DNA from: Parachlorella kessleri
Lineage: Eukaryota > Chlorophyta > Trebouxiophyceae > Chlorellales > Chlorellaceae
Length of the DNA stretch: 64,000 nucleotides
Assembly: GCA_001598975.1 (NCBI GenBank)
Contig: BBXU01000824.1
Coordinates: forward strand, 31,358-95,357
Direction of reading: 5' to 3'
The stretch's first letter is position 1. The number at the start of each line of letters is the position of its first letter. Shown piece by piece: positions 23,138 to 37,036 of this stretch. A program made the position numbers and the translations under genes. The notes under the pieces are model-generated. The model had not been told where the DNA came from and made no database searches. It saw only the letters and a list, made by a program, of their open reading frames with translations.

Positions 23138-24891
23138 TCACTGTGAGTAGTCGCCTTCACGAACACCTACTGTCATCCAGCAGCCCTACACACAGGGCAA
23201 ATAGACAGCACAGCCATTTGAACAATGCCACACCAGTAGAGCCCAGGTGGTCAGCCCCCCGCAGTAAATGATGACTGGTTAGAAGGGGCGCCCTCTCACA
23301 GCCCAGACCTACAGCAGTCCGTGCCGTGCATGCACGCCTACGCTCTGGGTTTGCGCTCCTGGCAGTGCAAGGATCACAGTCCCAACGAGACTGCAGTTGC
23401 TGGAACCCAGGGCGGGGGGGCAGTGGGCGGCTTGGGCAGCATCCATACCTTATACGGGCCCTTCTCAACCCGCTCCAAGCAGAAAGTGAAGGTATACTTG
23501 CGGGCGGCACTTTCTTGCTGGCTTTGCTGCTGCTGCTGCTGCCGCCGCCGCAGCTCTTCTTTCAAGGCCTGGGCTGAGGGCCCTGCTAGCTGCTGCTGCC
23601 TGGGGGGCTTTGACTGGCGGGGGCACGACCGCACTTCGATTGCCAGCACCGCCTTGTTCTCATGCCGCCGGCTTGGGAACACCAAGTTTGAGACAGGCTG
23701 CAGCACAGCGTCTTCATGACCACTTGTCACCAATCTGGATGTGGGAGTCCAGTGCCCAGCCCAGTGCCCAAGCTTTGTTGGGTGCTGTTCCTGCCACATG
23801 ATCTCCAACCTTGCCACCAAGTTCCTTTTAAGATGGAAATGCACGTGACAGGAAGGGGTCAGACAGCCGTGTGGCGGGTTTCTTTTCTATATCATAGAAT
23901 TTCACCATTCACCACTTCCTAGCCCGCAACTCCCCACACTCCCCACTGCTCGGAGTTAGAGCAGGCACTCACCCGCCACTCCTGGCAGTCCAGCAGCACG
24001 GCATAGGGTGCCGACTGCAGCTGTGCAGCAAACTGGTCCCAGGTCAGGTAGTCCTCCTTGGCACGCCAGCTGCGCACGTGGGACGGCACTGCCTGCAAAG
24101 CAGCCGCTGCTGAGGGGTGCGCTTAGGCTGAAAGGTCAAGCCTGGCAGGTGATCACTGTGGTGCCGCCACCTGACAATTGGGTCACACCTCGTTTGCGGG
24201 AACACAGCGGATAAAGCTTAGTAGGTCAAGCATCTAGGCAAGCATAGATGAGCATTGAGCCTAGGTTTCTGGGAAGTGCCAACCATGGTGATTGATCACA
24301 TCAGCATCAGCATGCCCGTGTGCAGAACGCAGCGGCTGCATCCAAGGGGTGAAGGCACTGGTTGCACGAAGCAGCTAGGCCCTGCCAAGGTGGGGGTGGC
24401 GCCTACCCTGCCAACAAGAAAGGCGCCTACCAGCGGCGAGAAATCTTCTGCATCCATGGGTTTGGTGAAGGCAAATGCGGCATTGATGCCGGCATTGGTT
24501 TCAGGCCAGTCGTTGCGCTGCAGGGCATCCATCTGAGCTGCGACGACGCCAGTCGGTGGCAGCAAGTGGGTGGGCTTCCTATTTGCCAGGGGGTTGGCCA
24601 CTCCGGCCTGGATCACAACCCTGCTAAACTCGGAGGCTAGTTGCTCCCCTGCACAGGTCAGACGTCATTGTTCCTTGGTGGGCTTGGGTAAGGGAGACCT
24701 CGGGCAGGGTGCGTTAGACGGCTTGCGATTCCATCCTCACCGTCGGGACTGGGACTGGGGTTTACGGTGGCCAGCAGCTTGTTGGAATCACGATAATTAG
24801 CTCCTCTCCTTCTTGTATACCATGGCTGCAGCATGAACTGCCTTGAACTACATCCCTGTAGCCGTGGACGACATGTTTGCCGACACAACAT
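23138..24891 (-). CDS. DUF4864-like plant/algal protein, probable plastid leader
   Basis: Five exons, 24891-24741, 24648-24431, 24092-23973, 23697-23449 and 23185-23138, join in phase to 261 residues. An Arg/Cys-rich leader precedes VVAAQMDALQRNDWPETNAG, INAAFAFTKPMDAEDFSP, VRSWRAKEDYLTWDQF, SAPYAVLLDCQEWR, LVFPSRRHENKAVLAIEVR, a Gln/Arg-rich loop, YTFTFCLERVEKGPYK, and a tiny last exon GCWMTVGVREGDYSQ. The layout matches the NTF2-fold-like DUF4864 family as I remember it; the name is less certain than the gene model. Function unknown. An in-frame ATG 105 bp upstream (24996) is an alternative start; 24891 gives the more leader-like N-terminus. The poly-Gln loop (about ten Q in a row) is lineage-specific padding. 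Confidence 0.7.
23826..23876 (+). repeat. second dispersed motif (GCACGTGACA type), copy 1
   Basis: AAGATGGAAATGCACGTGAC is followed by GGTCAGACAGCCGTGTGG. Related to the copies near 50945, 61800 and 62185. It lies in an intron of the DUF4864-like gene. Confidence 0.55.
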
Positions 24892-25963
24892 GCTTCCAGG
24901 AAGTAGTTTAATGTCGGCATGAATACAACAAACGACAAAGAGACGACTCAGCCAGGCATGAGCAGCCTGAGGGCAAACCCATACGGGTGGTAGCATGCCC
25001 AGCGCATGAGGCGCGGGCAGATATCTGTGCTTTGGACTTTAGTAAGCCACAGGCTTAGTGATACTTCAGCTTGCGCAGCATCTGATCTAAGGGTCCATGC
25101 TAGTAGCTTCAGGAGGAGTCTCTATTGTATCTCGCCGTTGGGCATGCGTGTGTGCCAGTGCTCGCTCACAAGAAGAGTTGAGCCCCCTACAAGTCATCGC
25201 TCCCTTACTGCAAGATAGGACTTGTGATACAAACTAAGTTCTCGAAACACTGTCAGAGGCAGGCAACTGATAGCCGTCAGGTACTTGTGAAGGGAGGCAA
25301 ACTGCTCTGGCCTCCTGCTAAGGCCCGGGGTGGTGGTCAGCCTGTCCGCCTGACTTCAGCAGACAGCCAGGCAACATAACATGTATTGCATGCTTGAAAC
25401 TACAAGTGTTACCGCAGAGGACATCCCTCTTACATCATGCGGAGATTTCAAAAGGCCATAGAGCTGCCATGATGATAAGCTTCAACCAAAGGTGTTGACA
25501 GGTTGCATAACAGACAGGTGCAACACCAGCTAGTCCACACAGCTGGCCCAAAAGGAACATGAAATAGGCACACAGGACAAGGGCTTATGCCCAGTAAGTC
25601 TCTCCACAGGGATGTGTTGTACATAGGGATGCATCACAAAGCACTACAGAAGGTTTCCAGGGCAGTAAAGCCCTAACCACCTGCCAGGGAGATTTGCAGT
25701 TATCGGAAATGATTTGAATTTCGCCCATCGCAACTCCAACACAAGTCCCTAAAGCGACCTGGAATATCACTGCAAGACTGCTGAACCTTCAAGAAGTGAC
25801 TTGAAGCAAGGTTACTGGCTGCCAATCTCCCGCCCCAGATATTCTCCACAGCAGGAAGCATGGATAGATAGGCCCATCCGCTGAACCAGACGTACCTTCT
25901 AGCAGGCGTACACAGCTAGCGCCTCCTAAACTGCTGCCCTGGCTGTTTGTGTAATACCCAAGC
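24892..25963. other. spacer between DUF4864-like gene start and PEP carboxylase 3' end
   Basis: No coding signal. It should contain the promoter of the DUF4864-like gene at one end and the 3' UTR of the carboxylase at the other (TTACA, reverse of TGTAA, near 25429). Confidence 0.4.
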
Positions 25964-28900
25964 CTATCCGGTGTTGCGCATGCCGGCCGCAATGCCGTTG
26001 ATGGTGAGCAGCAGTGCGTCGCGCAGCATGCTGTTGGTGGGCTCCTTGCGCAGCCGCCGCAGGATCTCCACCTGCGCGGATCACGGACACATCACAGGCA
26101 GCAGGCTGTCAGCAGTTCTAGGCGCAAGGGATAAGTAGCGACCAGCACCTGCAGGCCTTAGATGCAGGCAGGGTTTAACAGTTGAAGGCCAGCACTTTGA
26201 TCCGCAGCTTACCAGCCGCATACGCACCTGCAGGACGTTGATCGGGTCCATGTGTGGGTTGCGCATGGCAATGAGGCGCCGCAGCGTGGGGTTGTTGTCG
26301 CTCAGCCATGTGTGGCCCGTCACCGCCAGCACAGCAGACACGGTCTCGATGTACTTGCGCCGCAAGGCCTCCCCCAGAGCCTTCTCCTGCACGGGGTTGA
26401 TTCGGACATCATTGGAGGGGTTGCCACCGCCCCCTCAGCGGGGTTACTCTTCAAGCTGCTGGTCTGGCCTGCCAAAATGCCTATCCTACTGTCAAGCAGC
26501 ATACATATCAGCGATGATGTCCTCCTGGCAGGTCTGTAAGTAGAGTGGTCACTACCCAGGCCTCCGGAAACTTTTATCCATACAAACAATGTCGGAGGGC
26601 ATAACGTCTCCCGTCCGCGCAGTGCTGACGTGAAGGGTGACATGGAGATCCTGGGTAGCGGGGCGCTCCTGAACTGTTGGCAAAACAGGTCGAGCAGGCA
26701 CAGGCTTATAGCAATACCTTGCTACTATCATTACATTACTTTACATATGCTACCACAATAACATGCCTGCTTGGTACCAACCACCGAGCCAGTCGTGCCC
26801 TTGCCTGTGGGTCTGTGACCAGGGCCTCGTCATAAATGGCGGCGATGCGCATGTCGGCCTTGGCCAGCACCATCTCAATCAGGTCGATCACCGACTGAAA
26901 AAAGGGCCAGTGCTGCAGGAACAAACGGCAGGGGGGAAGTGGGCCGGGTCAGACATCCACAGCCCAGGCCAACAGCAGCTGGCATACGCAACAGCAAGTG
27001 GTTGCTACCTGGGGAAGCATGCCAGCATGCTGGCAAAGGTGCTTCTCCCTATGCAGGATGCGGAGTTTGCAGCTGCCCTGCATGTATTTGAACTGGGAGA
27101 CTGCCTACCCTACAAAGTCCAAATCGTCACCCACAGCAGCCCACACGCACTTGCTCGTCCATTACCCAACAGCAACTCTTGCTTACCTCGTACATGTCTC
27201 GCAGGGTGGCCTTCTTGCCTTCCCGCACCGCTGACATGAGCGCGTCCGCCACACCCAGCCAGGCCGGCAGCACAAGCCGGGTCTGGGTCCAGGCAAAGAT
27301 CCAGGGGATGGCTCGCAGCGTGTTTACGCCCCCACCGGCTTTGCGCCTGAAGCGGCATGGGCGCGGTGAGAGACAGTGTGTCAGCAACTGGAGGGATGCA
27401 ACTGAGGGGGCAGCGGTCCGTGCAACTATGGGAGTGGGCGGAGGGGTGTCCTCGATGAAGGACACCGATAGGCAGCGACCACATGCTGGTGCCCCAGGCG
27501 TCCCTACAAGCCCACACCCAAGGCCTGTGCAAGGTTGGAGCCTCCGGGTTCTGCAAAATGCTGCTGCTGCTGCTGCCTTGCCCGTTGTGCCTGCTCCGCC
27601 CGCCCACCTGGAGGGCCTCGAGCCGATGTTGAGGTTGCCCAGCTCCGCCTCGGGCGTTGCCGCGCGGAAGTAGCCGATGAACTTGCTGTGCTCAAACACC
27701 ACGCTGCGGTACGCTGCACAGCAGGCGGGCAGGCAATGGGCACGATACCGTGAGATGGAATGTGGCTGTGCCAGGGTGCCTGATGGCCATCAGTTGAGCA
27801 CGGAGGCAAGCACGCTGCACGGCCAGCAAGCCCACCAAAACAAGCAGTAACGAGTGGCGCACCCCACACCAGGCACACATCCCCAGCTCGGTTAACACAA
27901 CACCGGGTCTGGCAGTGCCTCAGCCCTGCCCTGCCCTAACCCAGCAGGCTTAGGCCCGCCGGTCGACATGGTGATAACTAACTCCCGCCTACCGGAGCTC
28001 TCTTGGCAGCGTAACAGCACACACAAGCGGCGTGTCACCCAACCACATGTTATCACATGACTACCCAAAGGCTGGGTTGCCCTGGCTGCTCACCCTTGCA
28101 GCTGACTGCTGACATTGTGTCCATGAGGTCGCGCCACTCCTGGTGCTTGGGCGGCTGTGGCGGCTGCAGCGTGGCCAGCAGCACAGCCTCCGAAAAGATC
28201 TCCATCTGTCGCCGGGCCATCTCGGGGATGCTGCAATTGCAAGTCGTTGGAGAAGTCGGAGGGTGGGAGAGAACAAGAAGATGCGCTGGTTTGGTTGGTG
28301 CTAGTGCAGGGGCTCGGTGATGCTGACTACCGATGAGAGCCCGAGCCTTGGCACAAGGCTCATGAGTACAGGCACTTTTGTTGCACCCAGCCCGGCAACT
28401 GAAGGGCAGCAGCTTGTGATATGGCACCCATCACTGCAGAGGACGTTATGACTGGTCCAGCAGTGCAAGGACGGGTGTAGGGGCGGGAAAGGACGAGGAT
28501 TGCCAATCCTTCCTGGAAACCTTACCCAAACTTGGCTTGAACCATCTCGCCCTGCAAAAATCCAGCCAGGCCAATGACTTGGAGGCGCTTATGCAGATAG
28601 CAGCCTGTTGAGGAGCTACAGTAAGTACAGCTGCTGTGGCATCTGAATCAAGACTCCCTCCATGCTGCACTCATTTGCAAGCCGCACGGCAAGGCAGCTA
28701 TAAGCAGCAAAGGCAGCTGCACAGGGTGCGAGTGCGCCACTCGACACGGTGCGCATGTTATGCAGGGCGGCCAGCAGCGAGCTAACCTGCTCTGTGATGC
28801 GCAGGCTGCCCTGAACCGAGCCCGGAGGCTGCGACTGGATGGCCAGCAGCATAGGCCCGCCGCCGCGCCCCACTGTCCCTCCCCGGCCATGAAACAGGGT

Positions 28901-31900
28901 CAGCCGCACATCGTGCTCAGCGCAGATCTGCAACAACAAAGTGTGCGGCAGTAGGATGCATCGCATAGCACTGCACTGCATCGTGCCGGGCCAGCGCCAG
29001 CCTAGCGCCTGCAGATGCACGTTGCCAGGCTGAGGGTGGTACACCATCTTGCTGCCCTGCTTTGGTCACCAATACTGGGAAGGGCGGAGGCACAACAGCA
29101 AGCTGGGCTCCTGCTAGCTCCGTTGGCAGCCGCACCAGGCAGGTGCCCAACTGTTACAACCCCTAAACAGGATACCGGCATGTGCTTCGCCCAACCCACC
29201 TGCACCAGGATTTCCTGGCACTTGTATAGCGCCCACGCAGCTGCCAACCGGCCGGCATCCTTACCGGAGTCGCTGTACCCAAGCATGACCTGCACAGCGG
29301 GGCAAGCATCTAGGAAGCGTGTAACCGACTCATATGGAGGATGCAGCAAGACACTCCTGGCAATACATCGTGGTGGCCAGCCACTCACGCAAACGTCAGC
29401 CCCCTCTGTGCAGTGAACACCAGGGTCAGACTGGCTGCAGCGCGCCGCGCCTCACCTCTTGGTGGTTCTCGTGGACGCCCCGCACGTGGTTGCGGTACCA
29501 TGCCATGCCCAGCAGGCGTCGCATGATGGGCCCCGCCGCCTCCAAGTCAGCCAGGGTCTCAAACAGCGGCGCCACGCGCAGCGGCCGGGACAGGGACCGG
29601 AGGGAGGAGCGGCCGCTCACGACGCCCTCGGCCAGGGTCTGAGCAGGCATGGGGGACGTGGGGAGTCGGGCGGGAGGGTCAGTGGGGAACTGGCACGGCA
29701 AGCATGGCAGGCAGGGTGCCAGGCGGGGGCCAGGGCAGGCAGGGTACTAGGCGGCGGCAGCGAGCGGCCGGGGAGGGCTCCCGGTGCATCCGGCCCCCCC
29801 GGACGCAACAATGCACACACACCTGCAATGCAGGTGAAGTGTCAGGGCTATGGAGGGCTATGGCCAGCAGCAGCAGCAGCAGCGGTGGCAGCAGCAGCAG
29901 CAGCAGCCCTTGCATGTGCCGGGCGCACCCAGACCCCCTGCGCGCCCCACCTGCAGCCTGGCCTCCTTCTGCAGCAGCTCCACGGCCAGCACGTCTGAGG
30001 CGCGCGTGGACATGCTGATCACATACGCGCCCAGGCAACCATCACCCAGCTCCGCGGCAACCCTGCAGGCCAGCCACAGCCAGTGATTGTTGCAGCTCCG
30101 GGAGGCGCCGCCCCGGCTCACGCTCCCTTGCTCCAATGCTCGCGTACCGCACACAAGGAGTCGTCCTGTCGGCCCGCCTTGGACGAGCGCTGCTTCCCGA
30201 GTGCAGCCAGCCAGTTTGTCAGCAGCGCCGTCCAGCCAACTAGGAACCCAACAGCCAGGCAGCCCAAAGCGTGGGCACACTGAGCGTAAGCCTGGCCCCT
30301 TGCAGCATGCTGGGTCAGGTCTGGAGCTCAACGGGGTCCCTTGCCTGGCCTTAGCCAGCCCACAGAACAAGAGCAGTGACCGTTGCAAGTCCGTAGGAAG
30401 CCACAGCCAACCATCAGACCCCCTGCCTACTGGCGTGATTGGTGGGTGGTGCAAAACTAGCGCCAGCGCCCTCCAGCGCCTTGCTTAATCGCAGAGGGTG
30501 TGCACCCAGCGTACTGCCAGGCGTCCCAGGGGCGCAGCTTGGGATAGGTTGTGGTTGCAAAGTCTGAATGCTTGCATGCTTGCCTGAGTGTGTCCATGAC
30601 CTCCCGGGCATCGGGTGAGAAGGGCATGGAGGGGGGGATGAGGGGCCGCTTGCCGCCCAGCTCCGCCTCCAGGAACGCCAGACGCGCCTCCTCGTCCCAC
30701 TCAGCGTACGACCCCAGCCCCAGGTACCTGCGGGCAAGAAAGACAGCCCGGGCAGGCAGGGGGAGAGCAGGTAAGGTAGTACGATAGTGTGAGGGTAGGA
30801 GACGTAACGAATGGCAAAAGGGGAGTAAGACACTCGGTAAGCTTGTTTTCGGCATATTGTGGTGTTGGCCCCAAGGCAACGAGGAGGCCGGCTGCCTGAG
30901 CAGACAAGAATGCAAGGCAAGAGGCTGTATGGTTGGCTCGAGCATGCAACCAGTGCTGTGTGGGTGACTCACCGGGTGACCTCATCCAGCGCCTCGGTGT
31001 GTCGTGTGGACTCCTGTCGCAGGTCCATCTTCATGAGGCTGACGCCAAAGCTGTGCACGCGGCGCAGCAGGTCCAGCAGGCGACCCTCCGCAATCACGCC
31101 GCCGCCGCACTCCCACAGCGACCGGTAGCAGGACAGCAGCGGCGACAGCAGCTGCTCAGGCGTCTCGTACCAGTCTGCGGGGGGGCGGGCTTTGAAGGGG
31201 TGACGGGGGGTTGACATGGCCGCGGCAGGGCTGAAGCCAGCAACAGTAGTCCCAGTGGGTGATGGCACTGGCAGGCCAGAGGTGACTCCAGCATCACGGG
31301 CCAGTCTGGTGGATGAGATGGGGCATGATAGTATGGTAAAGAGTTCCGACGCGGACATGCAAGGTGTAGGGACCGCAGGTAAGGCGCCTGGGGAGACTGG
31401 AGGAGCCTGGTAGCTGAAACTAATGCAGCAGTGTTTGAGCCTTGGTGCTAGGCTCTATCTAGCAGGCCTACCCAGCGTGGCCCGCAACACTTGTCACAGA
31501 CCCAAAGGCCGCCAGGCCTTCCGCAGTAGCGCCCGACAGCGCTTGCCTAGAGTGGCTGCTGCTGCTCTCATGCGCACCTGCGTCATCGTCCGCGCCCAGC
31601 CCTGACAGCATGTCCTCCATGCGCCGCCGGGTGTTGACCAGCTTCTGGCGCACCTGCACCCAGTGCACCATGACGGGATGCCCAGCTGCTGAACTGCCTC
31701 TGCAACTTTACTCCTGCCCCCGACCTGGCGACAGTGGTGAGGCGCGCACACTGCCTAGCCCTACAAACTCCATGCGTGTGAACGTGACAGAAGATTCCTC
31801 ATGCTTTGCACAGTTTTCCGGCATGCCTACCCCTCACCCAGACCGTCCTACATTTTTGAACACCCACTAGAATGACAACAGATCTGTACGGGCTTCACGT

Positions 31901-34900
31901 CCCCTCCCTCATGACATTCCTTAGGTTTGCTCCCAGACGATCGCACCTCAGGGCCACGGCTGTGTCCCCGACAGCCTTACCTCCCCCAGCACAATGCGGT
32001 ATGGCGTACCGCCCCCCGACCGCGGGTGCAGCAGCGCATCGATGGCGCTCTTGCTGCGGAAGCCGCCGCGGCCGCCCGCGGCGCTGCGGCGCTTGGCGTC
32101 AGAGGCCTCCCTGGACAGGCCGCCGGGCGCCGGCGGGCTGTCGGGGGCGCTGGCGCCGTTGGCAGCGGCGGCCTGGAGGTTGACCAGGCTCTGGCTGCTG
32201 GCAAAGGGGTGCGCGATCTGCAGCCAGCCAGTCAGTGGGTGGGTGAGGTGAGTGAGGAGGGCAAGGGAAGCCCTCGGGGGAGGATGAACCCATCTGAGCG
32301 GCACCGCATGCGCTGCTTACTGCCTCAGTCCGGCTGCTCAGGAACCACCTACGGCGCCCTGCATTGGTCCACAAGCGCTCATGCCACCTTCGCATGGGCT
32401 GGCTGAATGCCCACAGGCCGTGCCCGCATCATTAGGCTCCTGCCTGCAGCTAGCCCTGGCACTTTGGCTCCTGTTTGTTGCCTACCCCCCGCCCCCGCCC
32501 CCAACCCAGCTCCTTTCACTGCCCCCGCCCCCCTTGCCTTGTTGGGTGGGCTGCGTGGGCTGCCCGGGCCCCACACGCCCGACCCCTGGTTGGAGCTCAG
32601 CATGCGCGGCGACCCCTCCTCATCGTCGCTCCGCACGCAGTACGTCTCCCGGGTGGGGTACCGCAGGTGCAGGTGGTGGTGGTGGCTGCTGCCGCCGCCG
32701 TTATTGCTGTTGTTGCCCTGCTGGCCGGGGTGGGGGGCAATGCTGGATGTGGAGTTGCCGCCCGACAGGATGTCCTGGATCTGCTGGGCATCCACTCCCA
32801 GGGAGGCCCCCTGCAGGGCGACAGCCACAGCGGCAGCCATTAGCACCCCCGTGCATTGCACCTGATAGATGGTGTGCAACGGACCTTGAGCCGGCACAAC
32901 ATCAAGACACCAAAGCCTGAACGAAGGCAAGCTAGTGGCGGGCACTGCATGCATTGCTTGCGAGACGTTGTGGCCATCTGCAGTGTCCTTACGTAAGGTC
33001 ATGCCGGGGGCAGCTGCCCACGTAGTGCAGACCCAGCAACGAGTCCAAGCTTTCAAGGGCTTTTTACTGAGGGGGGGCAACCTGGGCCACAAGGGCCACC
33101 CCCTAGGCACCGCCAGTGTCAGCATGGTCAGTGCCTGGCTGGCTTAGCGCCCACCTAATGCTTAGGCCGGCTACTGGCCACTACATGAGGCCTACCTACG
33201 GTCATACAGGCAAAGCACCCGCCCATCTCCCAGCCACGCTGCGTTTGATGGGCAGCCACCTACCCTGACCAGCGTCTGCTCTATGTCTGTGTCGTTGGCG
33301 CCCTGCCCCCCGTCATGGCGCGGTGCGGCGCGGGCCTGACCCCCCTGCTGCTGTTGGTGGTTCCCATCGTCGTTCTCATGCTGCCGCCGCACAATGTCGC
33401 GTGCCATGGCCCACACCTGTTGTGCGGGGCAGGGAGGGGGGGGGCACAGCGCGGGCATATGGGCTTTGAGGGACCCCTGGTAGGGAGTCATAAGGGGAGG
33501 CCGGACCACCAGGCGCATGCAGCACGCTTGCCAACAGACTTGGCTCGGCAAACATCTGGAAGAAAGCCTGCCACCAGCACTCAAAGCGTTGGCCCGCTTT
33601 CCGACCAGCACCTGCTAACATTGCCATGGGGGCACGGACTGCACATTTAGCCACAGTCAGCAGAGCCCAACGGTAATTCCGAGGGCACGCTATGGTTCTC
33701 CGTGCCCTCCAGGCACACATTAGCCAGCCAGCCACCCTCCCTCTTTCCCTCCCTCTACCCCCAGCTTACACCACCCACCTCATCCGAGGCGTGGTTCATG
33801 GACAGCTCAAAGCGCAGCGTGTCCACCTCCTTAATGTACAGGTCAGCAGCCATCCAGCGTGCCAGGCACGCCACGTCATGCGTTGTCTGGAGCAGCAGCA
33901 GCGGCATCAGTCAAGACGTGCAGGAGAAGCAAGTGTGGCACCGCCGTGAACGACCTAGCGCCACAATGATGAACAGCAAGCGGTGATTCTTTCTCGGGGC
34001 CATGCAGCAGCGCCAACTTGCTCAGCGCAGTCCAACCCTGGTCCCATGGCTGTTCCCCGGTGACTCAGTCACGGCCCGGCATGCCAGCCCCCAGCCTGGC
34101 AGGAAGGACCTCACCACCCCCCCAGGACCCCGCACCTTGGCTGTCACATTTGGGTTGCCGTCCCTGTCGCCGCCCATCCAAGACGAGAAGCGGATGGGCG
34201 TCGCGCCCAGCGGCAGCTCGCGTCCCGTGTAGCGCTTGAGCGCGGCCGACACGCGGCGCAGGTGCTGCGGAAGCGAGTCCCACAGAGACTGCTCCACAAT
34301 GTGCAGCCCACCCCTCGCCTCTGCAGCGACAAGGGGAGGGCGACAACGAGAGGTGACCCCAACCCTTGACCAGGTCTGTGTGTGGGGAGGGTTGGAAAGA
34401 CGAGGCTTGCACCTGAGCCGCAAGGCGCCTGCTGCAGCTGCCTTGACCGTAGCAGGACATGGGAGGCAGGCATGGTCCCACCAGAGCTTCCCCAAGCGAG
34501 GCAGCCTGCAAGCAAAAGGAGGACCGGCGCATGGCTCGCTGCTGTGCCAAGCAGGGCTCACCGTCCAGCGGGGTGGGCTTCTTGCGCCGCAGCTCGTCCG
34601 TCTGCCACAGCGCCGTGATTTCTCGCACCATGTCCTCCAGCACGCGCTGCTTCTCCTCGTGGGTCAGGTCGTTGCGGTCCTTCATGGCCAGCAGCTCCTC
34701 AATCCTGCAGGGCGGACACACAAAGACTCAGCACCGTTGGCAGCAAGTTGCTGGTCCGAGGGGCGGCGAGCACAGTCGGGGAGCACAGGGCGAACCAAGG
34801 CGTAGGTGGGTGGGTGGCCGGGCTGAGAGGTTTTGTTGCGACTACTTGGGACTAGAGCCAGGAATGCATGCTGCATGCGCTTTGCCAGCAGTTATTGATC

Positions 34901-37036
34901 CCTCGAAGGACACAGAAGTGGTCCCACAGAAGCGATGACAGGCTGGATAGCCAGGCACAAGCTGAACAGCCTGCAGACGGCTCGGCAGGTGACCCTGCCT
35001 GCCTGCCACCTCTTCCCATGGCCAGCCAGCCAGCCCGCCCTTTCAGTTCATGCAAGGACACCAAGCACTTTAACACCTAACCATGCGGTCCTCGCTGCTG
35101 GAGTGGTTAGGTACAGGTACCCCATCATGGCAGCACAACGATGGCTTGCAGTGCAGGGCAGGTTGGGAGGGTGTGCCTTGCCTGGTGAACTTGTACTGTA
35201 GGGTCCTGCGGTTGACCTGTGTTGGGTGGGCTGTCAAGACAATCTCCACATGCTGCTTGCACACCTGCATCCACCCCACGCACCAAGCCTTGTCTGCCAG
35301 CTCGGCCATGCAGCATGGGAGGATCAGCAGGTACAAGACCAGGTTGCAGATAAAGCTGGTTATGTGTACCGTGGACAGGGACCGTGCAGGCAGTCGCACC
35401 AGCCTGGCTGGGGCGTCAAGTGCCTGGGGGAGTTAGTAAGCTGCGGACCCGAGGAAAGCCCACACGGCCTCAGGCTGTCACAACCAGTCGCTGATAAAGC
35501 TAGGCAAGCTAGGCACTTCTGCGGCAACCAGGGCAGAGCGGGCTCCTTGCAACAATCGTCACTCAGTGCCAGCGACTCACCGTCTCGTACAGTTTCTCCG
35601 GGGACACTCCCTGCTCAATCAGCTGTGAGAACAGCTCATCCAGGGTCTTGACTGCCACGTCATCCATGCGGGTGGTGCGCACGCTGTGGTGCTGCTCCGC
35701 TATGCTTGTCAGGCTGCACAGCAGGGTGTGGGCAGCGCAGTCAGCGCAGTGGCCTGCTGCAAGGAGGCTCTCCAACTGACGGCTCCGATTTCGTACTTCA
35801 TATCCCCACAAGGAGCATGCAGGCAAGCAGCACCAGAAGCATGGAACATAGAATGCCTAGAAGAATGCCACCTGGGACGCTGCCTGAACTCATGTACCTG
35901 CTGGCTGGGCTGCACACCCAGCATGGCATGCTTCTGCGTAATTTTGTGAACACTCCAAATAAGTATTCAGGAGTTCTATGCGCTTTCCCCACCTCAGGTA
36001 GTGGCCGAAGGCTCTCAGTATGGGCAGCGCCTCCTCCAGCGGCAGCGCAAACAGCTCCTCAGACATGCGCTGCGCCAGCTGGCGGGAACCCTCCTACACA
36101 TCCCAACCAACACCGGCGAAGAGTATCCAGCACCACCAGGTTGTGGGCCTCCCGCGTCTGTCGCATTGGTTAGCTCACAGCAGAGCTGCGGGAGGCACTG
36201 TGCTGGCGGGGGCTGCTGGGTGTACACTGCTGCTTGGGGCTGCTGACAAAGCGTGGCAGTGCAGACATATGGGACCCACCCAGACTCCAAGACATAGCCC
36301 AGTCTTGCCGTGCGTGCTGAATTGGGACCCAAGGCTAGCAAGTAAGGCGCGATATGCTGTGCCCACGAGGAGATAAAAGCATTGCTAGCCCGGCAGGCAT
36401 GCACCTGTCCCCTACCTTGTCATGCGCCGCAGACAGCTGGGCTGCACACTGTGAGAGCGTCCTGATCTTCTCCAGCTGCAAAGCTCAGACAGACGTAAGC
36501 TTTCGAAGTTTTATATATAGGCAAGCCCAAGTTCTGCATTGACCCTGTTATGGTGGCAGAAGCGCGCAGAGAAGGATAGTTGTATATGTTTGCTAGCGAG
36601 CCACCCTAAACCCCCGTCCTCCTTGTGTGGCAGAAGGCGCCGGCAAATTCAACGCAAGTCATTGTGGCTTACCTTCTGGAAGAGCTCCTCTCCAATCTCC
36701 ACCTTCAGGCACTGCAGGGATAGCGAGGGAACACTACGGGTCACTGTCACCCACCACGGACTTTTGACCAAATCAAACCTTCAAAACCGGCGAAGCAGAA
36801 TCTTGGGCCCAGAGCCAGCACTGAACACCTTGATCCTTGAACATAAAAGAGCTTGGCGGACTGGCAGCACGAATTCACAAAGTCCTATTGCTGAAGAAGT
36901 TGTAAAAGGCATGTCAGGGCCTGGTCAGTGGAACTAGGTCCCTACATCGTCCAGCAAGTCTCCCAGGAGCTGGCAGTCGTCCTCCAGTGGCCGCAGGGGA
37001 TAGGACTCCGCAAAGTGAAAGTCGTCATGGTGGTCC
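25964..37036 (-). CDS. PPC2: phosphoenolpyruvate carboxylase, bacterial-type (class-2 like)
   Basis: About 25 short exons spread over 11 kb read in order as PEPC, which adds bicarbonate to PEP to give oxaloacetate. N-terminal exons: [20 protein letters not shown] (about 37036-36950) and [12 protein letters not shown]. Catalytic segments: [14 protein letters not shown] (about 35256-35180; catalytic His), [19 protein letters not shown] (about 34200-34140), [16 protein letters not shown] (about 29280-29230), [15 protein letters not shown] (about 28900-28860), [10 protein letters not shown], and [20 protein letters not shown] (about 27310-27250). It ends MRNTG (stop 25966-25964); plant-type enzymes end QNTG. 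The Arg, the apparent lack of the plant N-terminal phosphorylation motif and a long low-complexity insertion near 32000-33400 point to the bacterial-type class, like the second PEPC of Chlamydomonas. The very first exon, with the start ATG, is unresolved; an acceptor lies at 37037. Confidence 0.93.
31980..33420 (-). other. disordered insertion of the PEP carboxylase (several exons)
   Basis: Exons here follow the one encoding [12 protein letters not shown] and precede the conserved [17 protein letters not shown] exon. They encode low-complexity sequence: a GNHQQQQGG stretch, [15 protein letters not shown], Pro/Gly/Ala-rich and Ser/Arg-rich blocks including [17 protein letters not shown], and acidic SDDEEGSPR. 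In bacterial-type PEPCs an insertion at this place is intrinsically disordered and contains regulatory phosphosites. Basic plus Ser-rich patches here could be such sites, but none can be assigned from sequence alone. Confidence 0.7.
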
